Shown here one piece after another: positions 1 to 6,517 of a stretch of 18,927 bases of DNA. The notes under the pieces were generated by a model that was given only the letters and a program-made list of their open reading frames with translations, had not been told where the DNA came from and ran no database searches. The stretch is from the NCBI GenBank assembly GCA_030043495.1, contig JASHXO010000236.1, positions 1 to 18,927 of the forward strand. Reading direction: 5' to 3'. The translations under genes and the position numbers were made by a program. Source of the stretch: Candidatus Rhabdochlamydia sp. Lineage in GTDB: Bacteria > Chlamydiota > Chlamydiia > Chlamydiales > Rhabdochlamydiaceae. Every line of letters starts with the position of its first letter. Positions within the stretch are counted from its first letter, which is position 1.

Positions 1-206
1 GCTGCTTTTGTAACGGCCACTTAATAGACATGAGAGTAGCAAAGACTGGGCCGTTATAAAACAGCGGAACTCAACTGAGCAAGCTTGCGAGCGAAGGCGA
101 GAGTTTCCTTCAAGTTTCAAATATTTGTTCTAATTGTATGTGCCCTGAGCAAAGAAAATGATTCTCTTGTGAGAAGGGTGGGTTTCAGGTATAATAAAAG
201 CCATTC
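1..206. other. Gene-free left edge; short inverted repeats
   Basis: No credible coding frame is seen here. An 8-bp perfect inverted repeat (TAACGGCC at 11-18, GGCCGTTA at 49-56) and a 10-bp palindrome (GCAAGCTTGC, 79-88) are present. The stretch may be the 3' flank of a gene or repeat lying outside the window. The plus strand carries a promoter-like TTGTGA-17 nt-TATAAT at 167-195, listed separately. Confidence 0.4.
167..195 (+). promoter_or_regulatory. Promoter-like sequence antisense to the 529-residue gene
   Basis: TTGTGA (167-172), a 17-nt spacer and a perfect TATAAT (190-195) lie on the plus strand, just past the end of the minus-strand gene. A transcript from here would run antisense into that gene's 3' end. 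No plus-strand reading frame follows that looks real, so this is either a chance match in AT-rich DNA or the start of an antisense/non-coding RNA. Confidence 0.25.
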
Positions 207-1796
207 TTAAGGTTCAGGACAGCTTCTGCGCAAACCTTCTCGAACCAAGCGCAGGGCTTTGGGCCGATGTCCTTGCACATGTGCGAGAGACTCTGTTTGT
301 TTTAGATAGTTCCAAGCCTGATTGTAGTCGAGCCGCTCTAGACATAAAACCGCGAGATAATATTCGACGATGCAATTGTGGGGATCGAGCTTATGATAAT
401 TTTCTAAGACTTCCTTAGCTTCGCTTGTGCGTCCGAGTTGAAGCCATGTTGTAGCGAGATGAAGTTTTCCAGCGCGGAAATTGGGATACTTCTTGAGAAT
501 TTGTTCAAGCTCTTTTTGCTTTTTTAAAATCGATTCGCGCGTTTCATCAACAGGCAAAAAAACGGCTTTGATCCCTTCAGCATCAATTTTACCGCTCAGG
601 TAATCGTCAGGGATGGATTCCGGAGAAACCGACTCTTCAAAAGTAATATGGCGGATTTCTCTGAGGAGTTTAATGGCATCGCTATTTCTGCCGACGAATA
701 GATAATTGATTCCCATGAACATTTTGAGCAACGGATCTGCGGGTAGAAAAGGAAGAGCTTTTTCGTAGAGAGCGACCGTTTTAGCATACTCTTGTTTTGA
801 CCAAAATACTGATGCTTGGTTAATGAAGGCCATGCCGATCACTTCTTTTAGGTTGCGCTGTTGCAAGCGGCGTGTGTTAATCCCCAAATAGATCTCGGAA
901 GGCAAATCGATCCCCCGAGCAGTCGTTTCAATATTGATGATCTTGCGGCCGTTGTTATAACGCACGTAGATGTGGCCTGGAGGAGTGATGATTTCTAAAG
1001 GAAGATCTAAGCGCTGTGCGAGAGACAAATAAAGAATGGACACGCCTAAGCATACGCCTTGTCGGCTGTCTAGTACGGATGGAAGAAAGGTGTAAAGATC
1101 GATGTCGTTTGCATAAAGGGAATGGGGAGGGAAGCGAAATTGCATTTCTTGAAAAATGAATCGATTGATTTCGCGAATTTTATCTTCGTTGGATGCGTTC
1201 GGAGGAAGTCGCGCTGTGATCTGCAAGGCCATAAGGTCGATGCTGGCCTCATATTGGAGTATTTCATTCTTGGTGTTTGATGACTCGTCTAACTGGGAAA
1301 TGAGCAATCCGCGGGCAAGATCGACCTCTTCGGGATGTAGCTTTAAGACTTCTTCTTTTGTCCAGACTTGATGTCCTTTAAGTTTACGATTGCTTAAACG
1401 CTCAGAAATTTTTGCAATGAGCTCGAGCTGCTGTTCACTTAATGGGACAGGAGGGTCAAAAGATTGGCGGGTGACTAAAGATATGATCGCTTGAATATCG
1501 ACAACCGGGAGCGTTGTTGCAGAATCTTTGTCCGACATCGAACCTCCGCTCAGCAGCGACCAGGCACGTTTTAATGAGACCTTCCCTTCCTTTGTTTCTG
1601 GATAGAGTTCATAAAAGGCGAGATGTTGAGAGACGGAATAAGGGTCCAGGCTATTAAATAAAGATTTTATTGAAGACTCAGCATTCTGTGGAGGGACTGT
1701 CCTTTCTTCAATCTTTGTGCGTTTTTTAGCCAGAAGTTCTGGGGTAGATGCCAGGAAAATACTAAAAAAAAGCAAAAGCTTAACAAGATTGCGCAT
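207..1796 (-). CDS. Exported SirB1-like transglutaminase-fold/TPR protein
   Basis: This 529-residue protein starts with a typical signal peptide (basic start, hydrophobic run about residues 5-18, AKK near residue 23), so it is probably exported. Residues about 180-300 match the SirB1/Transglut_core2 type of transglutaminase-like domain. The candidate catalytic Cys is C249 in RQGVCLGVS, the His is H275 in PPGHIYVRY, and an acidic residue such as E290 follows in INIETT. The C-terminal part (about 325-395 and 430-510) is helical and TPR-like, with repeated pairs such as A-LYEKALPFLPADP and LGRTSEAKEVL--YHKLDP. Enzymatic activity is inferred only; SirB1-family proteins have no settled reaction. 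The ATG at 1796 has no strong ribosome binding site. An inverted-repeat element ends only 37 bp upstream, so the promoter must lie in or beyond it. Confidence 0.75.
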   Translation of the reverse strand: MRNLVKLLLFFSIFLASTPELLAKKRTKIEERTVPPQNAESSIKSLFNSLDPYSVSQHLAFYELYPETKEGKVSLKRAWSLLSGGSMSDKDSATTLPVVDIQAIISLVTRQSFDPPVPLSEQQLELIAKISERLSNRKLKGHQVWTKEEVLKLHPEEVDLARGLLISQLDESSNTKNEILQYEASIDLMALQITARLPPNASNEDKIREINRFIFQEMQFRFPPHSLYANDIDLYTFLPSVLDSRQGVCLGVSILYLSLAQRLDLPLEIITPPGHIYVRYNNGRKIINIETTARGIDLPSEIYLGINTRRLQQRNLKEVIGMAFINQASVFWSKQEYAKTVALYEKALPFLPADPLLKMFMGINYLFVGRNSDAIKLLREIRHITFEESVSPESIPDDYLSGKIDAEGIKAVFLPVDETRESILKKQKELEQILKKYPNFRAGKLHLATTWLQLGRTSEAKEVLENYHKLDPHNCIVEYYLAVLCLERLDYNQAWNYLKQTESLAHVQGHRPKALRLVREGLRRSCPEP

Positions 1797-1830
1797 AGAG
1801 TAAAAAAATTTAACATAAGCTTGAAATCGC

Positions 1831-1995
1831 TTAGAGCGTGTTTACAAATTACCATAGCTCGCTTTTTGCGACTTTTTTCGCATCTTCTAATGCCACTTCT
1901 TGCCCTACTTTACTTAAGTATGTGCTTCGAAGCAGCATTAAAACCTGCAAAATTCATCAAAAATCAAGCTATAATAATTTATAAACACACTCTTA
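1831..1995. mobile_element. MITE-like element with imperfect 18-bp terminal inverted repeats
   Basis: The left end GAGCGTGTTTACAAATTA (1834-1851) is the inverted copy, with two mismatches, of TAATTTATAAACACACTC (1975-1992). The ends are flanked by the same triplet TTA (1831-1833 and 1993-1995), a plausible 3-bp target duplication. The 159-bp element is too small to code for a transposase. One plus-strand frame of 65 codons from a TTG start runs across it, but it has no recognisable domain and I regard it as incidental. The element sits between the 529-residue gene and the terminator of the 303-residue gene. The TNA-type duplication would suit mobilisation by an IS5-family transposase (inference). 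Confidence 0.6.
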
Positions 1996-2041
1996 TTGCT
2001 TTAAGAATAATGGCTTGAAGATTTGAAGAGAAGAAAAGATA

Positions 2042-2071
2042 TTGCCGGACAAAGGTTTGCTCGTCCGGCAA
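2042..2071 (-). terminator. Rho-independent terminator of the 303-residue protein gene
   Basis: A perfect 9-bp stem (TTGCCGGAC / GTCCGGCAA) with a 12-nt loop begins 5 bp after the minus-strand stop codon. On the minus strand it is followed by the T-rich run TATCTTTTCTTCTC. This is a good intrinsic terminator. Confidence 0.8.
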
Positions 2072-2076
2072 AGGCT

Positions 2077-2988
2077 TTAGGCCAGGAGAATGTATCCTGC
2101 TCCAACGAGGGCAACTTTGGCGGTGCTAGCAGCGATTCCGCTCCAGTCGACTCCAGAGAGGTCGGATTCCGTTTTCTGGATCCTTTTGAGTTCTTCGACT
2201 TCTTGCGTAATCGATTGGGTTGTCAATACTTCATAGGTACAAGTTGCTGAAGTTGGAATGGAAAGTTGTTGGTCAATGGCATATAGTTCAGCTTCAATCT
2301 GTCTTCGGTAAGCATCTAACTTTTGATAAGAAGCTAGAAAATCCTCACCCGTCGAACCATGAGCAAGCGCTGTCTGGTATTTTTCCCAGGCTTGATGAAG
2401 TTTTCCATTTGGATCTCCAAAGCGATCTCCGCAAAGCTCTTGATATTTTTGCTTGAGGAGATCTTTTTTCAACTTTAAGTTTTCTTCAGGATTGGAGGCT
2501 GCTTTTTCAATGCCGAGAATCCGATTGAGTTGGGTTTGACGCGCGTCTCGTTTTTCCTCAATTTTCTTAAAATAGTCAATTTTCCTTTTGGCAGTTTCTT
2601 TTGCTTCATTGGCATCAACGTTTAATTGTGCAGAAACAGCATCGAGTTGATCCGCTCTTTCCACATTAACTCCAATGGCAGTATGTACGGCTTCCACAAG
2701 TTTATCCCATGCCAATTTAAGCGTGGATTTGGGATCTTGATAGTAAGACCCATTCATTCGAAGAAGATCATTAAGGCATTTTTGCTTTTCTTTTTGAATT
2801 GTAAGAATTGTCTCTGAGACTTTGCTTTGAAAAACTTGGTCTGTTTTATTCGTCAGAGATTGTTCTAAAGATTGAATGTCTTGAACAAGGCTAACAGCTT
2901 TTTTGGAATGCTCATTTTGAGGCAGCCAAGCCGCTAATGATCCAGTAATTGTTGATAAACTTAAGAATTTGGGAAAATAAGATGACAT
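2077..2988 (-). CDS. Coiled-coil protein with internal duplication and hydrophobic C-terminal tail
   Basis: I do not recognise this 303-residue protein. It is highly charged and helical. Residues about 66-106 and 176-211 look like two copies of one unit: DPKSTLKLAWDKLVEAV (85-101) matches DPNGKLHQAWEKYQTAL (192-208), each preceded by a Lys-rich helix. The last 20 residues (about 284-303, IAASTAKVALVGAGYILLA) form a hydrophobic segment at the very C-terminus, like a tail anchor. The first 22 residues are mildly hydrophobic. The gene has its own promoter, a good ribosome binding site (AGAGGA, 5 nt before ATG) and its own terminator, so it is a single-gene unit. It lies downstream of the type III secretion/malQ operon on the same strand. 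A membrane-associated or secreted role is possible but unproven. Confidence 0.7.
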   Translation of the reverse strand: MSSYFPKFLSLSTITGSLAAWLPQNEHSKKAVSLVQDIQSLEQSLTNKTDQVFQSKVSETILTIQKEKQKCLNDLLRMNGSYYQDPKSTLKLAWDKLVEAVHTAIGVNVERADQLDAVSAQLNVDANEAKETAKRKIDYFKKIEEKRDARQTQLNRILGIEKAASNPEENLKLKKDLLKQKYQELCGDRFGDPNGKLHQAWEKYQTALAHGSTGEDFLASYQKLDAYRRQIEAELYAIDQQLSIPTSATCTYEVLTTQSITQEVEELKRIQKTESDLSGVDWSGIAASTAKVALVGAGYILLA

Positions 2989-3027
2989 ATAATTCCTCTT
3001 ATATAATATTTAATTCCTTAGGCATTT

Positions 3028-3056
3028 ATTATAATCTAAATAATTATAAATGTCTA
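3028..3056 (-). promoter_or_regulatory. Sigma70-like promoter of the 303-residue protein gene
   Basis: Read on the minus strand: TAGACA (3056-3051), 17-nt spacer, perfect TATAAT (3033-3028). The predicted start is near 3021, giving a leader of about 33 nt that contains the AGAGGA ribosome binding site. Confidence 0.6.
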
Positions 3057-3100
3057 CTTAATAAATTGCTTATACTTATTACGTTAATTAAAAAAATTAT

Positions 3101-3120
3101 ATTAAAAGGAGACGTTCTCC
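3101..3120 (-). terminator. Possible weak terminator after malQ
   Basis: On the minus strand GGAGA-ACG-TCTCC (3120-3108) makes a 5-bp stem with a 3-nt loop, followed by TTTTAATATAAT. It lies 33 bp past the malQ stop. The stem is short, so termination is only likely, not certain. Confidence 0.4.
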
Positions 3121-3153
3121 GAATTTGAATAATAAATTATATGTAATAGTTTT

Positions 3154-4773
3154 TTAAACTTTAACGGAAGGAGGTGTGGGAGAAGAAAGAATTTTTTCTA
3201 TTTTTAAAAAAAGTTCTTTATGGGAAACAATCTCTTCGACAGACGGCCTAAATCGATAACTCCAGTTTTTAGGAGAAACCATTCCTGGAACATTGATCCG
3301 TTCATCTTCAGGATTTGGCCAGATTAGCTCAGGAAAGAATGCGAGGTACTCTTGCAGCAGGTTCGCGTGGAAGAGGCTAGTCGTATGTTGGCTGTCCCAA
3401 AGGATCTCTTCCCGCTGCTTTTCTGTTAAATCGGGGGCATATGGCCATTGTTTAAAGTCTGCGTAGGCCTTTGCTTCGTCTTTAAAGTTCTTCCACCATA
3501 GCGTTAAAGTTTCAGAGTCATGGGTTGAGACACAAGTGATGCTGATGGGGGGGTAGTGTTGAATGGGAATATAGCGATTGTCTTCTTCGTATTTTCTTTC
3601 CCAGCGCATGACCTTTGTGCTGCAGATCCCCATTTCTTTTAGGACCGGGCGCACGACTTTAGGCACAGTGCCCAGGTCTTCGGCAATAGGAAGCATAGCT
3701 GTGGAAGAACAGATCATCGTGAGCAATTCTCTGCCTTGAGGCTCCCATTCCTTTTCGTTTTCAGGGATATAATATCCTTCTTTGCTATGGTGGTTGGGAG
3801 GAATTGCCCAAATCCGAAAGAAACCGATGACATGGTCGATGCGGAAGATATCGAAAAAACCTTCAGCATAGCGAAGACGCGTTTTCCACCAGGAAAAATG
3901 TTTTTTTCTCATAGCGTCCCAATTAAAGATGGGCAGACCCCAGTTTTGGCCATATGGGTTGTAATAATCTGGCGGAGCTCCTGCAGAGAGATGATGATCG
4001 AAATACTCGGGATATTGCCAAGAGTCAGCGCTTTCGCTGCTGAGCATAATTGGGATATCCCCCATCAAATAGATCCCTTTGAGATTGGCGTACTCCCGAA
4101 TTTTTTTGAGCTGACTAAAACACAAAAATTGCATTAGGGCATAGAATGAAATGGCCGAATCGTATTGCTCATAGAGGGATTGGAGCTTTTTGGGGGAGGG
4201 AAAGCGCAAGTCCTCTGGCCAAGTCCTCCAGGAAATATTACTAAGATTATCTTTTAGGACTCGGAACAGAGAATAGGGTTTGACCCATTCATTCTCAGTG
4301 ATGAATTGTTTTAGTTCTTCACTGTTTAAAAGTTCAGCCCCAACCTCATCGAAATAGGCTCTGAGCCAGCCCAACTTATAGGCGACGACTTCAGCATAAT
4401 TGATTCGCGATGTTTCATTGAAGATGCTAAAGTCTTTAAGCTTTTTCTTTAACTGAGGAACTTTCTCAATGTACGGCAATGCTTGCAGAGAAAGATATAG
4501 AAAATTAATCGCACAGGAAGAAATTGCATTATAAGGACTAGAGTCGGATTCAGAATTAGAATTATTGAGGGGAAGGAGTTGGATAAAATCGATTTTCAAG
4601 TTTTGGCACCAGTCGATGATGGGAATGAGATCGAAAAACTCTCCAATCCCACAGCTATTTTCGCTATGCAGAGCTGAGAGCGGCAGATAGATGCCGTAAT
4701 GATTTTTCACACCAATTTTCTCCCAAACTTTTCCTGTGATCGAGTGAAGTGGAGAGTCTGTTAATTCATCCAT
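3154..4773 (-). CDS. malQ: 4-alpha-glucanotransferase (amylomaltase, GH77)
   Basis: The 539-residue product matches the GH77 family. It transfers alpha-1,4-glucan segments between maltodextrins and serves glycogen/maltodextrin metabolism in the cytosol. Visible signatures are GIYLPLSALHS at 27-37 with CGIGEF at 41-46, SSPYNAISS at 78-86, FRIDH at 310-314 (nucleophile D313), PIAEDLGTVP at 362-371 (acid/base E365) and STHDSETL at 416-423 (D419). All three catalytic acids are present. The length is normal for the family, although the start is compact. It is the last gene of the sctU-sctV-sctW-scc1-malQ run, 16 bp after the chaperone gene. The ATG has only a weak ribosome binding site, so translation may depend on coupling. 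The same placement next to scc1/copN is known from Chlamydia. Confidence 0.93.
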   Translation of the reverse strand: MDELTDSPLHSITGKVWEKIGVKNHYGIYLPLSALHSENSCGIGEFFDLIPIIDWCQNLKIDFIQLLPLNNSNSESDSSPYNAISSCAINFLYLSLQALPYIEKVPQLKKKLKDFSIFNETSRINYAEVVAYKLGWLRAYFDEVGAELLNSEELKQFITENEWVKPYSLFRVLKDNLSNISWRTWPEDLRFPSPKKLQSLYEQYDSAISFYALMQFLCFSQLKKIREYANLKGIYLMGDIPIMLSSESADSWQYPEYFDHHLSAGAPPDYYNPYGQNWGLPIFNWDAMRKKHFSWWKTRLRYAEGFFDIFRIDHVIGFFRIWAIPPNHHSKEGYYIPENEKEWEPQGRELLTMICSSTAMLPIAEDLGTVPKVVRPVLKEMGICSTKVMRWERKYEEDNRYIPIQHYPPISITCVSTHDSETLTLWWKNFKDEAKAYADFKQWPYAPDLTEKQREEILWDSQHTTSLFHANLLQEYLAFFPELIWPNPEDERINVPGMVSPKNWSYRFRPSVEEIVSHKELFLKIEKILSSPTPPSVKV

Positions 4774-4789
4774 ATCTTTTTTTAATGTT

Positions 4790-5245
4790 CTATGGTTTCA
4801 TCCCAAACATTCCGCTTGTAGGCTTAGTAGGTATAGAGACGAGGTGAGAAGTATGTCCTGTTTCCACGCCGATGCGCCAATTATTGGCCTTATCGACAAA
4901 AGCAGCGAGAAACTCCGCGAGTTTTTTACCGGTTAAACTCGCCATACGAAAATAAGAGAAAAGTACCAATTTGTTATTGCGGTCGGAATAAGCCAGCGTT
5001 CCGTTTGTAGGAAATGCACCATTGGCCTTCAAAGCGTCTTTGAGAATATTTTCACGGTATTTGCCTGGAGGAATATCACAGATGAAAGTTGCGACAAGGA
5101 GGTTTTCTTGATGGGCATCGCATTCGATCTGGATGTGAAATGTCTCGTTGATTTTAAGTTTGCATGCCCCTTTTTTATCGGGATGCAAAGTTGTTTCCAA
5201 TTCAGCGCCGAGTTCATTTAACAATTCTTCAAACTGATCGATCAT
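4790..5245 (-). CDS. scc1: CesT-family type III secretion chaperone (Scc1-like)
   Basis: This 151-residue acidic small protein has the CesT/SycE-type chaperone layout. There is an N-terminal helix (IDQFEELLNELGAEL), then alternating beta strands with CKLKINETFHIQIE, then the family-typical stretch IPPGKYRENILKDALKANGA (58-77), and a C-terminal helix KLAEFLAAFVDKANNWR. Proteins of this kind bind a secreted substrate before export and keep it competent. Its gene lies directly after sctW(copN), and in Chlamydia the equivalent Scc1 (with Scc4) serves CopN. The likely client here is therefore SctW, by position and family knowledge rather than direct evidence. The ATG is preceded by a good AGAGGG ribosome binding site. 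The C-terminal tail ends GMFGMKP. Confidence 0.9.
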   Translation of the reverse strand: MIDQFEELLNELGAELETTLHPDKKGACKLKINETFHIQIECDAHQENLLVATFICDIPPGKYRENILKDALKANGAFPTNGTLAYSDRNNKLVLFSYFRMASLTGKKLAEFLAAFVDKANNWRIGVETGHTSHLVSIPTKPTSGMFGMKP

Positions 5246-5300
5246 GAGCCCTCTTTTTTTGAACCGGTTGTCGAAACCTCATTGGCATTGCAACAGGGTC

Positions 5301-6503
5301 CTATTTTTTTTCTTCTTTTTCTTCTTCGTCCTTTTCTTTTTCTTCTTCTTCTTCCTCTTCTTCGAGGCGCTCGTCTAATTCTTCAATGGCGTCGATGAAA
5401 GCATTGAGAAGATCATGTCGATGTTGATCAGATTTGAACAGTCTGGGGGCAACCTGTCGCATCGCATCGCGCATTTGTGTAAAGACAATGATTTGCGCAA
5501 GAACTTCTTCGGAAAGGCCAAGTTGGACCCCAAGCTGTAGAATTTTGTCAGCGGAAGGGTACCGTTCTTGGACAGCTTTCATAAATTGCTTAGCGAGCAT
5601 TTCGAAGGTAAGGCGCATGGGAAGTTGCATTCCTTGCCGGTCGAATGCAGAAGTGATGAGGTTCATTCGAGATTTAAAGAAGCGGAAAATTCCAAGGATG
5701 CCTTGAAGTTTGCGGGATTCGGAAAAGAGGCGGTGGAGCTCGCCGCGATCAATAGAAGGTCCTTTGGACTTAAGATCGGTTCCCATGGAATGTAATAAGA
5801 AGTCGATCACGGTTTTCATCTTATCGAAATTGAATTTGGAGGTCAGTTCGTTGAAAAGTGTACTGGCATCGCGAGGATTCCCAGTGACTTCACGATAAAG
5901 ATTGCGGAGTCCAGTCGGTGTGCCTAATCCCTGTTTTGAGAATTCGCGTGCCTGTTCGGCGATGTTTTTTCCGGCTTTAACTTCTCGACCATGGAGCGCA
6001 TTCAGTTCTTCTTTGGCAGCGCGGACCTCTTCCGCCAAGGAGCCTTCGGTTGTCGTCAATAAAAAGTCTAAGGCTTCATCGGCCAAAGAGTAATCGGGAT
6101 ACATCTCGAGGACTTTGCGCAAGATCTCTTCTTTAGTGTCGCGCTGGGTGATGCGCGCACGCAACAAAAGAAGAGAGCGTGTTTGCAGCTCTGGATTTCT
6201 TCGACTGAATTGTTCGCTGACTTCTTCTAAACGCTGGATTTGAAGAACTTCTTCTTTCCGCTCTGCTTTCTCGGTTTCTTCTTCGCGCCCCGTGCGTTTG
6301 CGTTTGTTTTCGAGAGCTTCAAACCGGCGTGCCATCACAGTTGGGCTGAAAGCACCTTCATCGATCCAGGATTGAAACCCTTCTTCAGTCTCTTCTTGTG
6401 CGACCAGCATTCCGCGTGCTGCCTGCTGGGCAGCTACTTGCTGCGCCCTTGTCGTATCGAGCTGTGTTGGTTGAATGCGAGACGGGGTAAAGTCTTCTGA
6501 CAT
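5301..6503 (-). CDS. sctW: Type III secretion gatekeeper SctW (CopN/YopN-TyeA family)
   Basis: The 400-residue product fits the SctW/CopN gatekeeper family, which plugs the secretion channel until host contact and controls the switch to effector export. The N-terminus (about 1-60) is polar and Gln/Thr-rich, as expected for a secretion/chaperone-binding region. Residues about 65-240 correspond to the HrpJ/YopN-like helical domain, and about 250-375 to a second helical part with the TyeA-like end. It lies between sctV and the CesT chaperone gene, as in Chlamydia (copN). Unusual is the C-terminus: the last 23 or so residues are almost only Glu and Lys, encoded by a homopurine GAA/GAG/AAA tract (5304-5365) ending in TAG. 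The gene is 14 bp from sctV and 55 bp from scc1. The start ATG has no strong ribosome binding site. Confidence 0.88.
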   Translation of the reverse strand: MSEDFTPSRIQPTQLDTTRAQQVAAQQAARGMLVAQEETEEGFQSWIDEGAFSPTVMARRFEALENKRKRTGREEETEKAERKEEVLQIQRLEEVSEQFSRRNPELQTRSLLLLRARITQRDTKEEILRKVLEMYPDYSLADEALDFLLTTTEGSLAEEVRAAKEELNALHGREVKAGKNIAEQAREFSKQGLGTPTGLRNLYREVTGNPRDASTLFNELTSKFNFDKMKTVIDFLLHSMGTDLKSKGPSIDRGELHRLFSESRKLQGILGIFRFFKSRMNLITSAFDRQGMQLPMRLTFEMLAKQFMKAVQERYPSADKILQLGVQLGLSEEVLAQIIVFTQMRDAMRQVAPRLFKSDQHRHDLLNAFIDAIEELDERLEEEEEEEEKEKDEEEKEEKK

Positions 6504-6517
6504 CTTTTAGTCTCAAA

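Noticed and set aside
1821..2018. 65-codon plus-strand ORF from a TTG start
   Set aside because: It spans the inverted-repeat element almost end to end, has no ribosome binding site or domain, and its hydrophobic look follows from T-rich codons.
3108..3120. Third copy of the GGAGAnGTTCTC-like palindrome as a regulatory site
   Set aside because: It is not identical to the 11-mer at 9776 and 13579, and its place just after malQ followed by T-rich DNA fits a terminator better.
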